From NCBI GenBank assembly GCA_944320885.1, contig CALUJE010000007.1, positions 42,960 to 106,959 on the forward strand: a DNA stretch of 64,000 nucleotides, in the 5' to 3' direction. The position numbers and the translations under genes were made by a program. Of the stretch, positions 18,258 through 27,502 are shown piece after piece (positions within the stretch are counted from its first letter, which is position 1; the number at the start of each line of letters is the position of its first letter). The notes beneath the pieces were generated by a model, which did not search any database, was not told the origin of the DNA, and saw only the letters and a program-made list of their open reading frames with translations. This stretch comes from an uncultured Phocaeicola sp. (GTDB taxonomy: Bacteria; Bacteroidota; Bacteroidia; Bacteroidales; Bacteroidaceae).

Positions 18258-19763
18258 TTAATTACTTCTGAATAATAAGAAACGTCCGTTACCTTCACCT
18301 TCGTATGTTGCAACAGGTTTTGGGTTGATTTCCGGATTACTTTCTCCCAAAAGGTCATAGATGTAAAGTTTCCACTTCTCGTCTTTAGTGGTCAAGACTG
18401 CCAGTTGATTGATATCGGTAGAGAAAGCCTGTTTAATGGCAGTAATGGTTTCTCCTTCCGGATAAGATATAACTTCTTTTTCTTTATCTTCGAGAGATAA
18501 ATCTTGGGCGTTTTCGTACGAATAAACAGCATTGTTATGTTTGAAATATACAAAATCAGCGTTAAACGCCGGAGCTACAATGTCTGTTTTTAAAAGTTTA
18601 CTTTCTTTTGGTACAATGGAGAACGAGGTGATTGCTGTGGAACTTGAATTCTTTGCACGTAATAATGCTCCTTCTTCGGTATCTTTATGTTTAAGAACAA
18701 TGTAGCCTTGTCCCTTCATAGATCTGCAATTGTGAGCTATACAAACAATGGAATAAGGCATGTGTTTGAATGAATAGATAGAATCGTCTTGTTTCAAATC
18801 AGGCATATCTATGAAGGAATCATTGTATCCGTCTCCCACAAGAAGAGAATTTGTAGCTTCATCGTATACAATACAGTTTTTCAACCCCATAGGTATACCA
18901 CCTCCTTTATAAAGTTTATAAGTACCTGTTATTGGGAATACTTTTCCAATGTTTCCGATCAAGCCGTTAACTGTATAAAGTCTTCCTGCATTTTGTAAGA
19001 AATGGGTTCCGTGATAAACATAAATGCAGTATTGTGGATCACATTCTTCGGGAGTACTATAGAACTGCTCTTCAAAATTTTTGAAGAGTTCTATTTTTTT
19101 TGCGTTGATGCTATATATTTCTTTGCTGCTTAATACATGGAATACAGACTGATTGGTTAAAGTTACTACATTCCCGTGTTCATCCGTAATGTTATGATAG
19201 TATCTATCCTGTTGATATTCCATTGAAATGGCTGTACCTGGAAGTTGGAGGTTCTTTTTACGTAATACGTCTTTATATATTGTCCCTTCAAAGTTGATAT
19301 AATCAAAATCAGTTTCTTCGCCATTGTCTTTTAATATATACCAACCTTTGTTGTCTACAGCCGTAGATATAACGTTCAATTTTGTTTCTGCACGAGAAAA
19401 TATATTTGTCTCTTTGTCTATAACTTTGTAACTTAATCTCCATACGCCTGGATCTATTGTTACTTTATAGTTTAAATCTTTAGTATTACCGATATCTTGT
19501 CGTTCAGGGGCTTTACCTGCAACTTGATATTCCATGACATACCATTCATATGTATATTTGTCAGGGTTGTCCATGCCTTCTATTTCTGGTATGATGCTGA
19601 GTGTTTGACCGACTTCTATGGTCATTTCTTTTTCGAACTCTCCAATTGAAATAGGAAGAATATCCTTTTCATCTTTATATGTATAATTGCCTTTATCATC
19701 TACACAACTGCAAATGAAAGATAAGATGAAAATATATAAGCTGTATTTTATAAAATTTCTCAT
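18258..19763 (-). CDS. PKD-like family surface lipoprotein of the SusCD locus
   Basis: Probable outer-membrane or surface lipoprotein accessory to SusCD. It has a signal peptide with lipobox ending SFICSC, then acidic VDDKGNY, followed by a beta-rich PKD-like domain (IEVGQTLSIIPEIEG, YTYEWYVM, WRLSYKVID) as in the family often annotated PKD_2. The rest of the 501 residues is beta rich and without known catalytic motifs. It follows the DUF4843-like gene by 21 bp. It may help capture ligand at the cell surface; the ligand is unknown. Confidence 0.75.
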   Translation of the reverse strand: MRNFIKYSLYIFILSFICSCVDDKGNYTYKDEKDILPISIGEFEKEMTIEVGQTLSIIPEIEGMDNPDKYTYEWYVMEYQVAGKAPERQDIGNTKDLNYKVTIDPGVWRLSYKVIDKETNIFSRAETKLNVISTAVDNKGWYILKDNGEETDFDYINFEGTIYKDVLRKKNLQLPGTAISMEYQQDRYYHNITDEHGNVVTLTNQSVFHVLSSKEIYSINAKKIELFKNFEEQFYSTPEECDPQYCIYVYHGTHFLQNAGRLYTVNGLIGNIGKVFPITGTYKLYKGGGIPMGLKNCIVYDEATNSLLVGDGYNDSFIDMPDLKQDDSIYSFKHMPYSIVCIAHNCRSMKGQGYIVLKHKDTEEGALLRAKNSSSTAITSFSIVPKESKLLKTDIVAPAFNADFVYFKHNNAVYSYENAQDLSLEDKEKEVISYPEGETITAIKQAFSTDINQLAVLTTKDEKWKLYIYDLLGESNPEINPKPVATYEGEGNGRFLLFRSN

Positions 19764-19784
19764 GACTAAGATATTAATAGGTTT

Positions 19785-20534
19785 TTAATCAAATGTAACA
19801 GGACTTCCATCTGCTTCGCACAGAGGTTCCTCTGGATGAGCTGTGTTATAATCAATTAAGGCTTGTTTAGCAGTAGATTTTAGCCAATTAATATATCCAG
19901 GATCGTTAGTAGGATAGTTGTTAAAGTCAGTTAGTCCAGTAGAATTAATAATAAATTTCATTTTTACGCTTCCCCAAGTAGTGCCGAATGCACGTCTCCA
20001 TTGGGTATCCCAATTGTTGGGTTTTATGGCCATATCCGTTGTTGTTACTACAAAATCTCTCCATTCATTAATACCTGGACGGAAGTATTCATTACAGCCT
20101 ATCGTTAATTCTATGCGTACTTCCTTGTCTGCAATACTTTTGTCTCGTAGGAATACTATGGGAATTTCTGTACGTACTTCTCCGGCAGGAATGCATATAT
20201 GTTTTTGCATTTCGGGATCGTCAAACGCAATAAAATGAGTTCCTGGTATTGCAGCATTCGGTTTACCCGTGTTGGTCTGTATTAAATTGATTGGACGATC
20301 ATAATCAGTGGGGAATCCCATGGTGCAGATCACTATGCGTACCGTATCAAAGGTGACATCTTCATTGTAGATGAAAAATGAATGGTTGATACTGTCTTTT
20401 TGACCATAGTTTTTGTTTTCAAAATAGAGAGCGGGATCATTTTCATAGGTATCCATCTCGTTCTCTTTACAGCTACTTATTAGATTGATAAACAAAATAG
20501 AGAGGAATATTGGTATATATGTAATTTTTCTCAT
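19785..20534 (-). CDS. DUF4843-type lipoprotein of the SusCD locus
   Basis: Lipoprotein with lipobox LISSC followed by KENEMDTYEND. The body (ALYFENKNYGQKDS, SFFIYNEDVTFDTVRI, IPIVFLRDKSI) resembles the DUF4843 family, which is nearly always coded next to SusD genes. It has 249 residues and no known enzyme motif. It lies 9 bp after susD and 21 bp before the PKD-like gene, so it is part of one transcript. Location at the outer surface with SusCD is inferred from family context. Confidence 0.75.
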   Translation of the reverse strand: MRKITYIPIFLSILFINLISSCKENEMDTYENDPALYFENKNYGQKDSINHSFFIYNEDVTFDTVRIVICTMGFPTDYDRPINLIQTNTGKPNAAIPGTHFIAFDDPEMQKHICIPAGEVRTEIPIVFLRDKSIADKEVRIELTIGCNEYFRPGINEWRDFVVTTTDMAIKPNNWDTQWRRAFGTTWGSVKMKFIINSTGLTDFNNYPTNDPGYINWLKSTAKQALIDYNTAHPEEPLCEADGSPVTFD

Positions 20535-20543
20535 AATAATATT

Positions 20544-22004
20544 TTATTCAAAGTTTGACATTCCATCAGGTTTGGGTATTACATAACCGTTTTCAGGTAT
20601 ATTGAAAGTTTTAGGCCATGTTAATGCTGAATAATTGTGTTTCTTGTAAAAGAAGAATGTTTGTCCTTCTCCAAAGAATTCTTTTCGGTATTCTTTTTCT
20701 AATCTGTCCAATCGGTCTTCATCACTAGCCATAGAAGGTTCATCAATGGAAGATGAGAGACCTCTAGCTGTTCTGTAGGTAGTAAAATAAGTCTTGGCTT
20801 CTTCCAAAGGCAGATCTTCAATAAGAACTAGATACATTTCAGCTGTTCGTAAGAGAGGTATTCTTTTATCGGATTTTATGTTGTCATTTCCTATAAATTT
20901 ATAGAATGTATTAACTGTTATTTCGTTATATTTTTTTTCTCCCCAATAACGGCTATTGGTATATCGAATGTCATTTGTATGGATAGTACTTTCATAGCAG
21001 CTTTCTACATTTGACTTATTTTGAGTATATATTGCTATGCTACTGGCGTATTTATCTTTGATTATATCCAGTAAATTGATATTTTCTATATCGAATAAAT
21101 GTTCGGGATACATAGTCAGACTCTTTTGAATTGTTGATTCTGTACATAGTGGTATTTTGTTTTCATCAACAACGAGTTTTGCATATTTAACAGCTAAATC
21201 TTTATTACCAATCCAATGATAAAAGCGTGCTTTAGTGCCTAATGCTGCATAATAATTGAAACGTCCTTTACGCATCATTTGCCATTCGTCTTTAGGCATG
21301 GTGCCTTGTCCAACGTAATTAGTTATATTTAAGCTATCTAAGTCGGCATAGGCTATAGGATCGTAAATCTTTAAAATATTTTCGCTTTCGTTTAAATCGT
21401 TTTCTAATGCAGCTATAACCTCATTCCAAGATTTTGAGCGTAATTTAGACACGTCGTTGGTTATTTCTGTAACATAAGGTATGGTACTCTCATCGTTGAT
21501 TGCTTTTTCCGGAATTGGTCCCCAAAAACGTAAAATGTCTAGATGTAAGAATGCACGTAATCCTAGTATTTCTCCTTCTATAAGTTTGTCATTGTTATAT
21601 TCAAAATTAACACCACCTTTGTTTTCTTTTAAATGAGCCAAAATATCGTTCAACTGGGCAATGGCATTATAATATTCTTTAAATGTATTGCTGATTGTAG
21701 ATTCTGTACTGTTTTCTGTGAAATCGTAATTTCCAAGACTATACATTGCCAAATTTGAGTTCATGGATGGTATAGTCCACATCTGAGCAAGAGTTTCTGG
21801 TATATACATAGAAGTTTGTTCACCATATAGAGAACTTTGTCCTAATTTAATATATACTCCATTTAAGGCTTGCTTGAATCCTTCTTCTGTCTTAAAAAGT
21901 TTATCGCCTTCAATTTGTGAGCGTGGACTTACATCCAGCCAGTCGTTGCATCCGCTTAGTGATATTGTTGCAAGACTCAGTAATAGGTAATATATTTTCT
22001 TCAT
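20544..22004 (-). CDS. SusD/RagB-family surface nutrient-binding lipoprotein
   Basis: Surface lipoprotein that forms the lid of a SusC transporter and captures ligand. The lipobox is LSGC, then NDWLDVSPRSQIEGDKLF, a classic SusD start. It keeps TPR-like helices and the C-terminal RTAEMYLVLIEDLPLEEAKTYF and LEKEYRKEFFGEGQTFFFYKK motifs. The length of 486 residues is normal. It starts 7 bp after susC ends. The nearby lipoproteins and absence of glycoside hydrolases suggest that the ligand may not be a polysaccharide. Confidence 0.92.
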   Translation of the reverse strand: MKKIYYLLLSLATISLSGCNDWLDVSPRSQIEGDKLFKTEEGFKQALNGVYIKLGQSSLYGEQTSMYIPETLAQMWTIPSMNSNLAMYSLGNYDFTENSTESTISNTFKEYYNAIAQLNDILAHLKENKGGVNFEYNNDKLIEGEILGLRAFLHLDILRFWGPIPEKAINDESTIPYVTEITNDVSKLRSKSWNEVIAALENDLNESENILKIYDPIAYADLDSLNITNYVGQGTMPKDEWQMMRKGRFNYYAALGTKARFYHWIGNKDLAVKYAKLVVDENKIPLCTESTIQKSLTMYPEHLFDIENINLLDIIKDKYASSIAIYTQNKSNVESCYESTIHTNDIRYTNSRYWGEKKYNEITVNTFYKFIGNDNIKSDKRIPLLRTAEMYLVLIEDLPLEEAKTYFTTYRTARGLSSSIDEPSMASDEDRLDRLEKEYRKEFFGEGQTFFFYKKHNYSALTWPKTFNIPENGYVIPKPDGMSNFE

Positions 22005-22011
22005 GGTTTTA

Positions 22012-25000
22012 TTAGAATCTAGCTGTTAATGAAATAGAGAATTTACGTGCAAACGGATAATCGGTACCTCTTTCACGTTTGATGGTTGACCAATAGAACA
22101 AATCTTCCAAATAACCGTTGATGCTTAGATACGAGAGGGACAAATATTTCTTGCTCCATTCTGTCGGAAACTCATAACCCAAGTTAAGACTGGATGCATA
22201 GAATGTATTGTCTTTAAATATAAAACGCGATGTTGCTTTTGTTTCAGAGAAGTCTCCTACGCTCTTGAACTTGGCGTTATCTCCTGGTTGTTTCCAACGG
22301 TCATACAATACACGTTTGTCTGCATTGTCATATGGATAAATATTTTCTACTTTACTAGCTAATGTAGAATTGTATGCGTCTCCACCAAAACGGTAACCGA
22401 ATATCAGGTTCATGGTGATGCCTTTCCAGCGTAAGTTCGTATTGATGGTACCTTCTAGTGTCGGTTCTGCTACACCGCAAGGAACCTGATCGGCTGCATC
22501 CCAAGTGAAGGTTTCTGTACCATCTCTCTTAATAAAAATTTCTTGTCCGGTACTTGGGTCAATTCCTTTGGAACGTACGGCATAAATCGTATTCATGGAT
22601 TGGCCTTCACGGTATTGGAAGCTGGGATTATAGTTGTCTTGGTTGCTAAGTTGGTCATTCAGTACTTGTAAAGAGTTTGAAATTTCTTTTACCTTGTTTT
22701 CATTGTGAGCTGCTTTTACTCCAACCGTCCAGCGTAAATCATTGGTTGCGTCACGGATTATCTGTGCTTGAAATGAGACTTCATATCCTCGGTTCTGAAC
22801 CTTACCTACATTTGATTTGTAGCTGCTGAAACCGCTGGATAGAGGAAGATTGATATCTGCCAGCAAATCATCGGTTACTTTGTTGTAGAAATCAAAGCTT
22901 ACATTAATACGGCGTTCCCACATATCTAAATCAGCACCAATGTTCCATTGATTGGTTTTTTGCCATTTCAAGTCTGGATTACCGTATGCCATAATATAGG
23001 CACCATACCATCCTTGAGTACTTTGACCTCCGTAATCCTGATAAGTACGGATTGCCAAGTATGGGGCATAATTTTGTGAACCCGTAATACCATAGGATAA
23101 TCTTAAACGAGCAATGTTTATTAATTGTTGGTTTTGCATGAATCTTTCATTGTGAAGGTTCCATCCGGCACCGGTTGACCAGAAAGGAGCAAAGTGATTG
23201 TTAGAACCAAATTGAGAAGAACCGTCATATTTACCGTTAAGGTCAAAATAGTATCGGTTATCATATGTATATTGGAAGTTAAATAATGCACCAGCGTTAC
23301 GTGATATAGATTCACTTCCTGAAGGGCGTCCGTCTTTCAGATATTGGCTGGCCATTCCCAAAAAATCCATGTTTTCAATGGATATACCTTCACCTACAAC
23401 AGAATAAGATTCTGATTCAGAATTATTAATAGTAGCACCTAATCCGGCAAATACCTGATGCTTATCATTGAAAGTCTTGGTGTAATTTAAGGTTACTTGT
23501 CCATTGTAGTTTATACTGTTACCGGTACCATAGGTATAACGTCCTCTTCGTTTATAGTCATCTCCCGTATAATTGTCAAACATCGTGTTCTCGGCTGAAA
23601 CATATTGGTCAGAGCGGTTTGTCTGTTTACTGAATGAGAATTGACCACGGAAGAATAATTCCGGAAGTATATACCATTCAATTGAGAAATTATTGGTTAT
23701 ATCAGTATATTCACTTGTGTCTTTACTTGGAAGATAAGCATTATATAGAGGATTTAGTGCAGTATTACGTCTATTTAGACTAGCGTAGTATTGTGAATTT
23801 TCTAAATGTTTAAGCAGATTGTCATTTTCATCATAAGGAGTAAAATATGCATTAGCTTTACAGTATTCGCTAAATGAGCCATAAGGTGAATTCTTTGATT
23901 CTGAATTGGTAATCTGTAAACGATTCTGGAATGTAATGTTCTTGTATTTATATTGAAGGAACATATCACCGGTTAAGGTGTTGCGGTTTGAGCCTTTCAT
24001 GGCTCCTTCTACATTGTTATAGCTGAAGCTTGCACCATAACGTAAGTTCTCATCGCCACCTTCAATAGATACATTATGACGTGAGCCTATGCCTGTACGT
24101 ACTGGATATTTTAACCAATAAGTATTTACGCCTCTTTCTACATCCAATTTACGTTTGTTATATAGATCTTTTAGGTTTTGATCCTCTAAAGCACTTCTGT
24201 CTGTTTCATAGAGTCCTGCGAGCCTTTCATATTCAAGTTTTTCAGCAGCATTCATTAAGTTGTAAGAACTTAAATCGGGAGCTTCAATCTGAAGGGTTCC
24301 TTTGTAACTGAAACGCAGTTTACCTGGTTCGATAGCTTTGCTGGTGATAACGACTACACCGTTTGAACCTTTTGAACCATACATGGCTGTTGCGTTGGCA
24401 TCTTTCAATAATGTGATGCTTTCTACTTGGCTTTCGTCAAGGTCCATGAATCGGGTCAGTGAGATCTCAAAACCGTCAAGAATGAAAAGTGGCTGGTTGG
24501 CCGTACGTTGATTGTCTGCACTTACCTGCATATCCTGTACGTCGGTAGGCAAGCTGGATGCTCCACGTACAGTGATGCTGGGCAAGCTGTTCGGGTCGGA
24601 ACCGATGTTGATGTTGTCGGCAATGTTGAAGCTTGGGTCTAGATTGCGCAAGGTTGTGATGAGGCTACGGTTACCGGCCGATTCCAGTTGTTCACGTGTA
24701 TAGCTGGTTGCAGCTCCGGTATAACTTTCACGCGGTTTGTTGAAGATACCGGTAACAACAACTTCATTCAATGTCTTGTCGTCGGTTTTCAGTGTAATGT
24801 TTTTTAGTATGTCCTGGGTGCCGGCTGCAATTACTACTTCCTGAGTTTCCATACCGATGTATGAGAAAATCAATGTAGTCTTTTCATTGGAAGATAAGGA
24901 AAGCATATATTCACCGTCTATACTCGTGATGTTTCCTTTGGTATCACCTTTTACACGTACACTTACACCAGGAAGCGGTTCGTTGCTCTCATCATATACA

Positions 25001-25413
25001 AATCCTTTGATGGTGCGTCCTTTGGCCGGAACCAGACTGACCTGAGCTTGAGCTCTGCGGATGGTTATGAATTCTTTAGATACCTGATAACGGAAAGGCT
25101 TTCCTTCGAGTACTTTGTCGAGTGCTTCTGTTACAGTAACATCTTTTAATTGTGCACTGACTTTATACTTTTGCAAATCTTCCGTGTTGTAATTGATTTT
25201 GTATCCGGAAGCTTTGCTAATCTTGTTCAGTGCAGACGGCAATTGTTCGTTTTGAATGGTCACACTGAATTTTTTAGTGGTTTGTGCCTGTGCTGTTACA
25301 ACAGGAACAATCAGCAAGAGTGCTATCAGCATGTACATAATAGTTGTACACCTACTGAAAAGCATAGTTCGTTTGTGGTGTTCGTTAAGTAGGAACGTTT
25401 CTCTCAGCTCCAT
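22012..25413 (-). CDS. SusC/RagA-family TonB-dependent transporter with STN signalling domain
   Basis: Outer-membrane importer of 1133 residues. Order: signal peptide (to about 44), secretin/TonB N-terminal (STN) domain (about 46-105, FSVTIQNEQLPSALNKIS), carboxypeptidase-regulatory-like domain (about 114-200, IKGFVYDESNEPLPGVSV), plug domain after a NEVVVTG box, and a 22-strand-type barrel ending KFSISLTARF. The STN domain is the part that contacts a FecR-like anti-sigma factor, and fecR- and fecI-type genes lie directly upstream, so ligand binding probably induces this locus. No enzymes for glycan breakdown are near. Confidence 0.95.
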   Translation of the reverse strand: MELRETFLLNEHHKRTMLFSRCTTIMYMLIALLLIVPVVTAQAQTTKKFSVTIQNEQLPSALNKISKASGYKINYNTEDLQKYKVSAQLKDVTVTEALDKVLEGKPFRYQVSKEFITIRRAQAQVSLVPAKGRTIKGFVYDESNEPLPGVSVRVKGDTKGNITSIDGEYMLSLSSNEKTTLIFSYIGMETQEVVIAAGTQDILKNITLKTDDKTLNEVVVTGIFNKPRESYTGAATSYTREQLESAGNRSLITTLRNLDPSFNIADNINIGSDPNSLPSITVRGASSLPTDVQDMQVSADNQRTANQPLFILDGFEISLTRFMDLDESQVESITLLKDANATAMYGSKGSNGVVVITSKAIEPGKLRFSYKGTLQIEAPDLSSYNLMNAAEKLEYERLAGLYETDRSALEDQNLKDLYNKRKLDVERGVNTYWLKYPVRTGIGSRHNVSIEGGDENLRYGASFSYNNVEGAMKGSNRNTLTGDMFLQYKYKNITFQNRLQITNSESKNSPYGSFSEYCKANAYFTPYDENDNLLKHLENSQYYASLNRRNTALNPLYNAYLPSKDTSEYTDITNNFSIEWYILPELFFRGQFSFSKQTNRSDQYVSAENTMFDNYTGDDYKRRGRYTYGTGNSINYNGQVTLNYTKTFNDKHQVFAGLGATINNSESESYSVVGEGISIENMDFLGMASQYLKDGRPSGSESISRNAGALFNFQYTYDNRYYFDLNGKYDGSSQFGSNNHFAPFWSTGAGWNLHNERFMQNQQLINIARLRLSYGITGSQNYAPYLAIRTYQDYGGQSTQGWYGAYIMAYGNPDLKWQKTNQWNIGADLDMWERRINVSFDFYNKVTDDLLADINLPLSSGFSSYKSNVGKVQNRGYEVSFQAQIIRDATNDLRWTVGVKAAHNENKVKEISNSLQVLNDQLSNQDNYNPSFQYREGQSMNTIYAVRSKGIDPSTGQEIFIKRDGTETFTWDAADQVPCGVAEPTLEGTINTNLRWKGITMNLIFGYRFGGDAYNSTLASKVENIYPYDNADKRVLYDRWKQPGDNAKFKSVGDFSETKATSRFIFKDNTFYASSLNLGYEFPTEWSKKYLSLSYLSINGYLEDLFYWSTIKRERGTDYPFARKFSISLTARF

Positions 25414-25471
25414 AGTTTTTAGGTATTAAATTTAACATATAGCCATTATTGGCTGTTGATTCTCTCAATAT

Positions 25472-26647
25472 TTAGTTTACAATAAGCTTATTTCCTTCTA
25501 TTGTTATGTTCACTTTATCCAGTTCATTAATCAGTTTGATAACGTGTTCAATACTGTCATCACGCTTTGCCCAAAAATTGAAATGATAATTGAGCACATT
25601 CGGTTTGTTAACCTGAACACTCAGGTTATACCAACGCCCGATTTCTTTCATGATTTCATCCAGCGATGCATTGTCAAAATAGAAATATCCTTCGGTCCAG
25701 GCAGTATAACTTTGAGTGTTTACTTTCTGAACCTGAATGCTTCCGTCGGCATTCAGACGGGCATCTTCACCCGGGCGGAGCATGATGTGGTAGTATTCAC
25801 TTTTCACAGCAACCTTTCCTTCAACCAGTGTTACGTGTGGAGCAGCATTGTTGTAGCTGCGCAGGTTGAATCCTGTACCCAATACGCGAGTCTCCAGATT
25901 GGCTGTTTTTACGATAAACGGGTGCTTGGCGTCTTTTGCAACTTTAAAATATGCTTCTCCTTCCAGATGAACCAAACGTTCTTTTCCGGTGAAACGGCTG
26001 GGATATTGCAACTTACTCTCCGCATTCAGCCATACGATGGTTCCGTCACTTAATTCTATTTTGAAGTCTTTTCCACGCGGAGTCTGTAAGGTCTGCATGG
26101 TAGGAACAGCTTCGGCTATCTTCTTATCGTTTTTATATGTTATGGCCTGTTCGTCGGATATGCTGGCTCCAAGTATGGCAACAGACTCCGTATTGGTTTG
26201 TTTGTCTATTACGATGCTTTGTCCGCTGTTACTGCTCAATACAATTTCCTGAGGATTCAGGTTGGCTTCCATTAGTGCGATAGAATCGGAAGTATTATAC
26301 TGATGATATGCCCAGAATGAGAATCCGATAAGCAGTGCAAGCGATGCGGCAGCCGACCAGATATATGCATGAATATTTCTGCTTTGTGACGTATGTTTGC
26401 TGCTCTTTATGTGATAGCTCTTCCTTGTGCTTTGCGTACGTGACAGGAACTGTTGCCACTCTTCCTGAGTGTCAGGCAGTGATTTTTCTTTCAGGGCGAT
26501 GGCATCATGGGCGGCTTTTGCTGCCTTATACAGTTTGCGATGTTCCTTGTCCTGCATCCACATACGAAATTCTGCAGTAAGTTCCATTTCCGGATGGGCT
26601 ATTACTCTTAAAATATACTCTATGTCTTTTTCGTCTTGTGTGCTCAT
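25472..26647 (-). CDS. FecR-family anti-sigma factor
   Basis: Bitopic anti-sigma factor controlling the adjacent ECF sigma factor. The 391-residue protein has a cytoplasmic N-terminal helical region (about 1-85), one membrane helix (about 95-115, IWSAAASLALLIGFSFW), a periplasmic FecR domain (TPRGKDFKIELSDGTIVWLN, LEGEAYFKVAKDAKHPF) and a C-terminal DUF4974-type domain (SLDEIMKEIGRWYNLSV). This is the usual partner of STN-type SusC proteins. It is separated from the sigma gene by 135 bp with a hairpin. Confidence 0.92.
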   Translation of the reverse strand: MSTQDEKDIEYILRVIAHPEMELTAEFRMWMQDKEHRKLYKAAKAAHDAIALKEKSLPDTQEEWQQFLSRTQSTRKSYHIKSSKHTSQSRNIHAYIWSAAASLALLIGFSFWAYHQYNTSDSIALMEANLNPQEIVLSSNSGQSIVIDKQTNTESVAILGASISDEQAITYKNDKKIAEAVPTMQTLQTPRGKDFKIELSDGTIVWLNAESKLQYPSRFTGKERLVHLEGEAYFKVAKDAKHPFIVKTANLETRVLGTGFNLRSYNNAAPHVTLVEGKVAVKSEYYHIMLRPGEDARLNADGSIQVQKVNTQSYTAWTEGYFYFDNASLDEIMKEIGRWYNLSVQVNKPNVLNYHFNFWAKRDDSIEHVIKLINELDKVNITIEGNKLIVN

Positions 26648-26697
26648 TTTTTGTTTTCTTTTATATGTATAACGTAATCGATATTAAAAAGGAGTAC

Positions 26698-26723
26698 AAG
26701 GGTGAAAGATTTTTTTCACTCTT
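26698..26723 (-). terminator. Hairpin between sigma factor and fecR-like genes
   Basis: AAGGGTGAAA (26698-26707) pairs with TTTCACTCTT (26714-26723), nine of ten bases, loop 6 nt. On the minus strand it is followed after a few bases by CCTTTTT. It could attenuate transcription from the sigma gene into the fecR-like gene. Confidence 0.4.
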
Positions 26724-26782
26724 GATGCATTTTTTTCAGATGATGTTAAAAAAGAAATGCTGTGATGACTCCGTTTGGAGCC

Positions 26783-27319
26783 TTATAGTCCGGCAAGTAA
26801 CAGCAGGATGGCAGGAATGAAGAATTCACGTTGCTCGCGAAGTGCCTTGAAGGCTCTTGCCATTACGGTTTTGACGGTGAGAGGACTGATGTTAAGCAGT
26901 TCGCCCACTTCCTTATAGCTTTTGTGATGAAGTATGCATTCCGTAAAGATACGGCGTGTTTGGGGAGGGAAACGGCGGATAGCACTCATGATACGTGCCA
27001 GAATGTCATCATAGTCATCGTAATCACTGCGGTTACTGTCATCAAATTCAATCTGTTCCTGGATGTAATTTTCGCGCGACTGGCTGTGACGCAGATAGTC
27101 GATACTACGGCTACGCACCAATGTATAAAGCAGAGCCAGCAGATGATTGTCTTCCTTTTCGTAACGCTCGTAGTTTTCCCACAGGTAACAGAAAGCGTCA
27201 TGCACAATGTCTTTGGCATTTTCTTCATCACGTACCCAGCCGTATGCATGGACGTACAGTTGATGAAAATGTGATTTGAACAGGTCTTCTACCCTGATAG
27301 TTTTCTCTGCCTCTAACAT
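26783..27319 (-). CDS. ECF RNA polymerase sigma factor, FecI type
   Basis: Extracytoplasmic-function sigma-70 factor of 178 residues. Region 2 (FKSHFHQLYVHAYGWVRDEENAKDIVHDAF) and region 4 (PPQTRRIFTECILHHKSYKEVGELL, SPLTVKTVMARAFKAL) are both clear. Start ATG 27319 (MLEAEKTIRVEDLF) is chosen because a good promoter ends only about 20 bp upstream; the longer frame would begin before that promoter. The last residues FFIPAILLLLAGL are strongly hydrophobic, an odd tail for a sigma factor. It should direct the susC locus when released by the FecR-like protein. Confidence 0.92.
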   Translation of the reverse strand: MLEAEKTIRVEDLFKSHFHQLYVHAYGWVRDEENAKDIVHDAFCYLWENYERYEKEDNHLLALLYTLVRSRSIDYLRHSQSRENYIQEQIEFDDSNRSDYDDYDDILARIMSAIRRFPPQTRRIFTECILHHKSYKEVGELLNISPLTVKTVMARAFKALREQREFFIPAILLLLAGL

Positions 27320-27340
27320 CTTGTTGGTTTTAGTGTGGGG

Positions 27341-27372
27341 CAAAAATAGTGAAAGGTGAGCGCAATGGCAAA
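27341..27372 (-). promoter_or_regulatory. Bacteroides-type promoter of the ECF sigma gene
   Basis: On the minus strand TTTG (27369-27372), a 20-nt spacer and TATTTTTG (27341-27348) match TTTG-N19-21-TAnnTTTG exactly. Transcription would start near 27335, giving a leader of about 15 nt to ATG 27319. Confidence 0.7.
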
Positions 27373-27502
27373 TGAAAACCAAAGTTTTCGATTTGTATTG
27401 CCGAACCGCATCCTATTTTCTTTAAAAATAGAATTATTAGAAAGAAACAATATTTTATGCTTTTTGGTTGGAATTTATAAGTTCTGCTCACACGCTATGG
27501 TA

